A stretch of DNA of 64,000 nt from Mesorhizobium shangrilense (GTDB lineage Bacteria > Pseudomonadota > Alphaproteobacteria > Rhizobiales > Rhizobiaceae), in contig NZ_JAQGPN010000005.1 of assembly GCF_028826155.1 (NCBI RefSeq), positions 62,001 to 126,000 on the forward strand, read 5' to 3'. Positions within the stretch are counted from its first letter, which is position 1. Each line of letters starts with the position of its first letter. The notes beneath the pieces were generated by a model. The model searched no databases. It was not told the origin of the DNA and worked only from the letters and a program-made list of their open reading frames with translations. This document shows, piece after piece, positions 59,793 through 64,000 of the stretch. A program made the position numbers and the translations under genes.

Positions 59793-60884
59793 ATGCCTCA
59801 CAAATTGCGCATCGCCCAGGTTGCCCCGCTATACGAGGCGGTGCCGCCCCGGCTGTACGGGGGTACGGAGCGTATCGTCTCCTATCTTACCGAGGAACTC
59901 GTACGCCGCGGCCATGACGTTACTCTGTTTGCCTCGGGCGACTCCGTCACGTCGGCCAAGCTGGTGGCAGGCAGGGATCTCTCGCTCCGCCTCGATCCTG
60001 ATCCCCTGCAGTCGGCGATCGCTGCCCATTTGACCATGCTGCACAAGCTGCGCGAGCAAGCTCACAGCTTTGACATCCTGCATTTTCACCTTGGCCACTT
60101 CCTGCACTTTCCCGTCTTCGAGCAGTTCTCGGACAAGACGCTGACGACACAACACGGCCGCCTCGACTACCGCGACCTGCCTGACGCGTTCGCATGCTGG
60201 CCGACCTATTCACTGAACTCGATCTCGTTCAGCCAAAGGACGCCGCTCTCCAGCGCCAACTGGATAGCCAACGTCTATCATGGCCTGCCGTTGGCAAAGT
60301 ACCCGCCGACGACACCAGCGCCTGGCGGGAAACCCTATCTCGCGTTTTTGGGCCGGATCTCGAAAGAGAAGCGGCCAGACCGCGCTGTCGAAATTGCGCG
60401 GCGTTGCGGGATGAAGCTCAAGATCGCCGCGAAGGTTGATATCGAGGATCGGGCCTATTTCGAACGCGAGATAGAAAGGCTGATCGACGGTGTGAACGTC
60501 GAGTATGTCGGTGAAGTCGACGAGGCCGGGAAGCGGGATCTCCTCTCCAACGCCACGGCGCTGCTGTTTCCCATCGACTGGCCGGAACCGTTCGGCCTCG
60601 TCGTGATCGAAGCGATGGCATGCGGATTGCCCGTCATCGCCTGGCCGAACGGCTCGATGCCCGAGATCATTGACGAGGGCGTGACCGGTTTCCTGGTTTC
60701 GTCGGTTGAGGAGGCTATCGCGAAAGTTGGCGAAGCGGCGCTGCTAGACCGGAACCAGATCCGCGAGGTCTTCGAGGAGCGGTTCTCCGTGAGCCGCATG
60801 ACTGATTGCTACGAAGCAATCTACCGCAAGCTGGACGCGCGGCAATCCGTGCGGCGCAGCTATGCCGCAATGCAGGACGCGTGA
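59793..60884 (+). CDS. GT4-family glycosyltransferase
   Basis: 363 residues, GT-B fold. N-terminal LRIAQVAPLYEAVPPRLYGGTERIV, central LAFLGRISKEKRPDRAVEIA, catalytic E-x7-E region PFGLVVIEAMACGLPVIAWPNGSMPEII. Transfers a sugar from a nucleotide donor; family members include glycogen/maltooligosaccharide and sucrose/trehalose-related synthases. With the debranching enzyme and trehalose-6-phosphate synthase downstream, it may act in storage or osmolyte carbohydrate synthesis. Confidence 0.9.
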   Translation: MPHKLRIAQVAPLYEAVPPRLYGGTERIVSYLTEELVRRGHDVTLFASGDSVTSAKLVAGRDLSLRLDPDPLQSAIAAHLTMLHKLREQAHSFDILHFHLGHFLHFPVFEQFSDKTLTTQHGRLDYRDLPDAFACWPTYSLNSISFSQRTPLSSANWIANVYHGLPLAKYPPTTPAPGGKPYLAFLGRISKEKRPDRAVEIARRCGMKLKIAAKVDIEDRAYFEREIERLIDGVNVEYVGEVDEAGKRDLLSNATALLFPIDWPEPFGLVVIEAMACGLPVIAWPNGSMPEIIDEGVTGFLVSSVEEAIAKVGEAALLDRNQIREVFEERFSVSRMTDCYEAIYRKLDARQSVRRSYAAMQDA

Positions 60885-60911
60885 AGTCCGATCACAGTTA
60901 GGAGCGGCAAC

Positions 60912-63086
60912 GTGACCGGCGCCCAAGGCAATCACGAACAAAAATTGGATCCCGCGATCGCATTGTCTGCCCTCGATGGCGCAACGCCGCGGGAGCCCCA
61001 TCGGCAGTTCGCGCTCAAGCATGAGGATTGCTTTGTCGTTGCCGACGCCCACGGCGACATTCGGGGCGCGGGCGACGGCTTCTTCCGCGACGACACACGC
61101 ATGCTATCGCTGCTGCGCCTCTACGTGGACGGACACGTTCCTTCGCTCTTGGGCGCATCGCTCTCGCAAGATAACATTCTGTTTCGGGCGCATCTTTCGA
61201 ACCGGACCAGCGGAGCGAGCGAAGACGCCTCCGCACCTCCCGGCACGGTGCATATCAGCCGCACCCGGCTCCTTTGGGAGAACCGTCTCTACGAGCAGCT
61301 CGACATCACCAATTACTGGACCCACCCCATTTCGATGCCGCTGCGCATCGAATTCGGAGCCGATTTTCGCGATATGTTCGAGGTGCGAGGCTCGAGCCGA
61401 GCGAGGCGTGGCAGATCGCATGACGCCGAGCTGTCTGAGGATGCCGTGGTCTATCGCTATGTCGGGCTGGATGACCGCGAACGCCAGGCGGCGCTCACCT
61501 TTTCGCAACCGCCGCATTCGCTGACGGCCAGCAGCGCGGAGTTCGCCTGCCAGATCGCGCCCCATGAGCGTTGCAGACTGCATATCGAGGTGGGCGAGTT
61601 GGCGGAGCGGCCTTGCAGAGAGCGTTTCCGAAGCGCCGCCGCACGGGCACGGTGGACCGTCCGCGCGAAACACCGCCACGGTGCGACCGTTGCCAGCTCA
61701 GGTCGCGTGTTCAACGATTGGCTCACCCGCGCCCGCTCCGACATCGCGCTGCTCACCACCACGCTGGAGACGGGGCCGTATCCCTATGCCGGCATCCCGT
61801 GGTTCTCCACCGCCTTCGGCCGGGACGGAGTGATAACCGCCATTGAGCTGCTGTGGCTCAATCCGGCGCTCGCATTGGGCGTGCTCGCCTTCCTCGCCCA
61901 GCACCAAGCGACGGAAGTGTCGGCCTTCAGCGATTCCGAGCCCGGCAAGATCATGCACGAGACCCGCAAGGGCGAGATGGCGATCCTGAAGGAGCTGCCC
62001 TTCGGGCGCTACTATGGCGGCGTCGACACAACACCTCTCTATGTCGATCTGGCCTGCGCCTATGCCGAGAGGACAGGGGATCTAGCCACCATTGATCGTC
62101 TCTGGCCGTCGCTTCAAGCTGCCGCCAGCTGGATGGAGGAGGTCGGCAAGCGACATCCCGACGGCTTCATCACCTACAAGCGCGGGGCGGAAACCGGATT
62201 GGCGAACCAGGGCTGGAAGGACAGCTGGGACTCGATCTCCCATGCCGATGGCCGCATTCCTCCCGGGCCGATCGCGCTGGTTGAAGTTCAAGGCTACGCC
62301 TACAGCGCCTTTGTCGGCCTTGCAGCGCTTGCTGAACGCCGCGAACAGACCGAGCTCGCCGAACATTGGCGCGGATTGGCTGAACGCCTGAGGCGTGGCG
62401 TCGAAGAGCGCTTCTGGCTGGAAGATCTCGGCACCTACGCGCTGGCTATCGACGGCGAGGGCGAGCCCTGTGCAGTGCGGGCGTCGAATGCAGGGCATCT
62501 CCTGTATGTCGGCCTGCCCTCCCCCGAGCGCGCAGCACGCGTGATCGAGAACCTCGTCAGTCCTCGGTTCTTCACCGGCTGGGGTATCCGGACGCTGGCC
62601 GACGTCGAGGTGGCCTTCAACCCGATGTCATATCACAACGGCTCTGTGTGGCCGCATGACACTGCGGTGACGGCAGCGGGGATAGCACGCTACGGAGCAC
62701 GGCAGGAAGTCGTGCAGCTTTTGAGCGGCATGTTCGAGGCGGCGGTGAACTTTCAGATGCGGCTGCCCGAGCTTTTCTGCGGGTTTGAACGCCGTCCGGG
62801 AGAGGCGCCGATTTCATATCCGGTTGCCTGCCTGCCCCAGGCATGGTCGGCTGGATCGGCCTTTATGCTGATCCAGGCTTGCCTCGGCCTGCGCGTCGAC
62901 GGCTGGACCAACGAGATCCAGATCGAGAGACCGCGGCTGCCGATGGGTATCGACAATCTTTCGATACGCCGGCTGCCGGTCGGCGATGTCGCCGTAGATC
63001 TTCACTTCCAGCGCGTCGGCGACCGCATCGTCTGCTATCTCGACCAACGGCACGAGGGGCTGGTGCCCCTGCTGGTGCGCTCATGA
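60912..63086 (+). CDS. Glycogen-debranching-type amylo-alpha-1,6-glucosidase
   Basis: 724 residues: N-terminal GDE_N-bis domain (about 30-230; EDCFVVADAHGDIRGAGDGF, FRDDTRMLSLLRLYVDG) and a C-terminal (alpha/alpha)6 GH domain (about 260-700; IPWFSTAFGRDGVITAIELL, NQGWKDSWDSISHADG, HNGSVWPHDTAVTAAG), carrying the acidic residues of the family. GTG start with AGGAGCGG. Hydrolyses alpha-1,6 branches or acts on related glucosides. Its stop overlaps the start of the trehalose synthase gene by 4 bp. Confidence 0.9.
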   Translation: MTGAQGNHEQKLDPAIALSALDGATPREPHRQFALKHEDCFVVADAHGDIRGAGDGFFRDDTRMLSLLRLYVDGHVPSLLGASLSQDNILFRAHLSNRTSGASEDASAPPGTVHISRTRLLWENRLYEQLDITNYWTHPISMPLRIEFGADFRDMFEVRGSSRARRGRSHDAELSEDAVVYRYVGLDDRERQAALTFSQPPHSLTASSAEFACQIAPHERCRLHIEVGELAERPCRERFRSAAARARWTVRAKHRHGATVASSGRVFNDWLTRARSDIALLTTTLETGPYPYAGIPWFSTAFGRDGVITAIELLWLNPALALGVLAFLAQHQATEVSAFSDSEPGKIMHETRKGEMAILKELPFGRYYGGVDTTPLYVDLACAYAERTGDLATIDRLWPSLQAAASWMEEVGKRHPDGFITYKRGAETGLANQGWKDSWDSISHADGRIPPGPIALVEVQGYAYSAFVGLAALAERREQTELAEHWRGLAERLRRGVEERFWLEDLGTYALAIDGEGEPCAVRASNAGHLLYVGLPSPERAARVIENLVSPRFFTGWGIRTLADVEVAFNPMSYHNGSVWPHDTAVTAAGIARYGARQEVVQLLSGMFEAAVNFQMRLPELFCGFERRPGEAPISYPVACLPQAWSAGSAFMLIQACLGLRVDGWTNEIQIERPRLPMGIDNLSIRRLPVGDVAVDLHFQRVGDRIVCYLDQRHEGLVPLLVRS

Positions 63087-64000
63087 TCGACGATGTGCTC
63101 ATCCAATGGTCGCCTGAGACCTTGCGCGCAGTGCTCGCGGACGATCTGGAGCAGGCCGAGTTGATGGTCGTGTCCAATCGCGAGCCTTATGCCCACGAGT
63201 GGGTAAATGATCGCGTCGAACTGCAGATGCCCGCGAGTGGGTTGGTGTCGGCGCTGGATCCGGTGATGCGCGCATTCGCGGGCACATGGATCGCCTATGG
63301 CGGCGGCTCGGCGGACCGGGAGGCCGTCGATTCTTCAGATTGCCTGGGCGTGCCGCCGCACGATCCGCACTATCGGCTGCGGCGGGTCTGGCTCACCAAG
63401 CAGCAACATGACGGCCACTATTCAGGCTTGTCCAACGAAGGGCTCTGGCCTCTTTGCCACATCGCCTTCGCGAGGCCGACCTTCAGGGCCAGCGACTGGG
63501 ATGCGTATCGAGAGGTCAATCGCCGGTTTGCGGCGGTCGTCGCCGAAGAAGCGGAGACGGCAAATCCCGTCGTGTTGGTGCAGGATTATCATTTCTCCCT
63601 GTTGCCGGGCATGATCCGCGATCTCATGCCCGCGGCCACCATTCTAACCTTCTGGCACATACCCTGGCCGAATGCCGAGCAGTTCGGGGTGTGCCCATGG
63701 CACAAGCAAATTCTTGACGGGCTGCTCGGATCCTCGATCGTGGGCTTCCACACCGGGCTTCATTGCAGCAACTTTCTCGACTGTGTGGACCGGTTCGTCG
63801 AATGCCGGATCGATCGGCAGGCCGGCACGATTCACCGGGAAGGCCACACCACCTCCGTCAATGCGTATCCGATATCGATTCCCTGGCCGGCTCAGGCGGA
63901 ACACCTTTCCCGGTCCACGGCGCGCGAGCTGGTCGGTCGGCGCTACGACATCCCAGATCGGATAAAACTGATCGCCGGCGTCGAACGGCTGGACTACACA
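63083..64000 (+). CDS. otsA: Trehalose-6-phosphate synthase (GT20), 3' partial
   Basis: 306 codons to the window edge. N-terminal VVSNREPYAHEWVNDRVELQ, ASGLVSALDPVMRAFAGTWIAYGG, VQDYHFSLLPGMIRD (Asp-Tyr-His), FWHIPWPNAEQF and SSIVGFHTGLHCSNFL are OtsA hallmarks. The reaction is UDP-glucose (or ADP-glucose) plus glucose-6-phosphate to trehalose-6-phosphate. The phosphatase OtsB is not in the window. The typical N-terminal RLSPPVAP motif is degenerate, as in some alphaproteobacterial relatives. Overlaps the previous gene by 4 bp. Confidence 0.9.
   Translation, partial: MIDDVLIQWSPETLRAVLADDLEQAELMVVSNREPYAHEWVNDRVELQMPASGLVSALDPVMRAFAGTWIAYGGGSADREAVDSSDCLGVPPHDPHYRLRRVWLTKQQHDGHYSGLSNEGLWPLCHIAFARPTFRASDWDAYREVNRRFAAVVAEEAETANPVVLVQDYHFSLLPGMIRDLMPAATILTFWHIPWPNAEQFGVCPWHKQILDGLLGSSIVGFHTGLHCSNFLDCVDRFVECRIDRQAGTIHREGHTTSVNAYPISIPWPAQAEHLSRSTARELVGRRYDIPDRIKLIAGVERLDYT

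Noticed and set aside
1..64000. CRISPR arrays, tRNA or rRNA genes.
   Set aside because: No regularly spaced direct repeats, cloverleaf-like or rRNA-like sequence was noticed on reading; short tRNAs could be missed without a covariance search.

Overview
The window has about 62-65% GC and dense, mostly operonic gene content. It carries a complete repABC replication/partition module with a counter-transcribed RNA and two perfect 16-bp parS palindromes. This points to a large secondary replicon (megaplasmid or chromid) of an alphaproteobacterium of the Hyphomicrobiales (Rhizobiales), probably a Mesorhizobium/Phyllobacteriaceae-like soil or plant-associated bacterium. The order-level assignment rests on repABC, the exo-type genes, the DUF1403/ScpB pair and the many ABC/TRAP uptake operons. 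The genus is a guess.

Layout. 1-5076: end of an exopolysaccharide cluster (C-terminal part of an ExoP/BY-kinase-like protein, PPP-type phosphatase, ExoH-like membrane acyltransferase, RTX-GH16 glycanase). 5179-6157: two decayed genes (HEAT/TPR protein and a WGR-domain protein). 6442-13256: Lrp regulator divergent from an operon for diaminopropionate ammonia-lyase, M24 hydrolase, solute-binding protein, a fused permease-ATPase and an M20 amidohydrolase. 13340-14822: frameshifted plasmid-type genes scpB and DUF1403. 15298-16898: hipBA toxin-antitoxin with operator-like repeats. 17930-18526: IS630 remnant abutting parS. 18668-22245: repA, repB, ctRNA, repC.

22729-35972 is a large carbohydrate/organic-acid catabolic locus. 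MtnK-type thioribose kinase is divergent from a GntR regulator, an MtnA/eIF2B-type isomerase, a two-subunit CoA-transferase, a CaiB-type CoA-transferase, a class II aldolase, a complete TRAP transporter, a ThDP enzyme, an AhpD-like protein and an AcuI-like reductase. Kinase, isomerase and aldolase together match the DHAP shunt for 5-modified ribose salvage; the CoA-linked genes suggest further processing of the product or of a second substrate. 36057-41720: IclR regulator divergent from a polar amino-acid ABC transporter whose last gene is a RidA domain fused to a SelA-like PLP enzyme.

42075-54825: penicillin-acylase-family hydrolase co-oriented with a Dpp-type peptide ABC transporter and a ROK repressor, divergent from a Gfo/Idh/MocA oxidoreductase, an SDR and an amidase. 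54919-58112: two secreted proteins, a CadC-like membrane regulator with TPRs and an intact WGR protein. 58203-59379: truncated and frameshifted remnants. 59793-64000: glycosyltransferase, glycogen-debranching-type enzyme and trehalose-6-phosphate synthase (cut by the window end), probably a stress/storage sugar operon.

The regions most worth testing as undescribed systems are the MtnK-to-AcuI locus, the diaminopropionate-lyase operon and the RidA-PLP fusion operon. Their parts belong to known families, but the combinations imply pathways whose substrates cannot be read from sequence alone.
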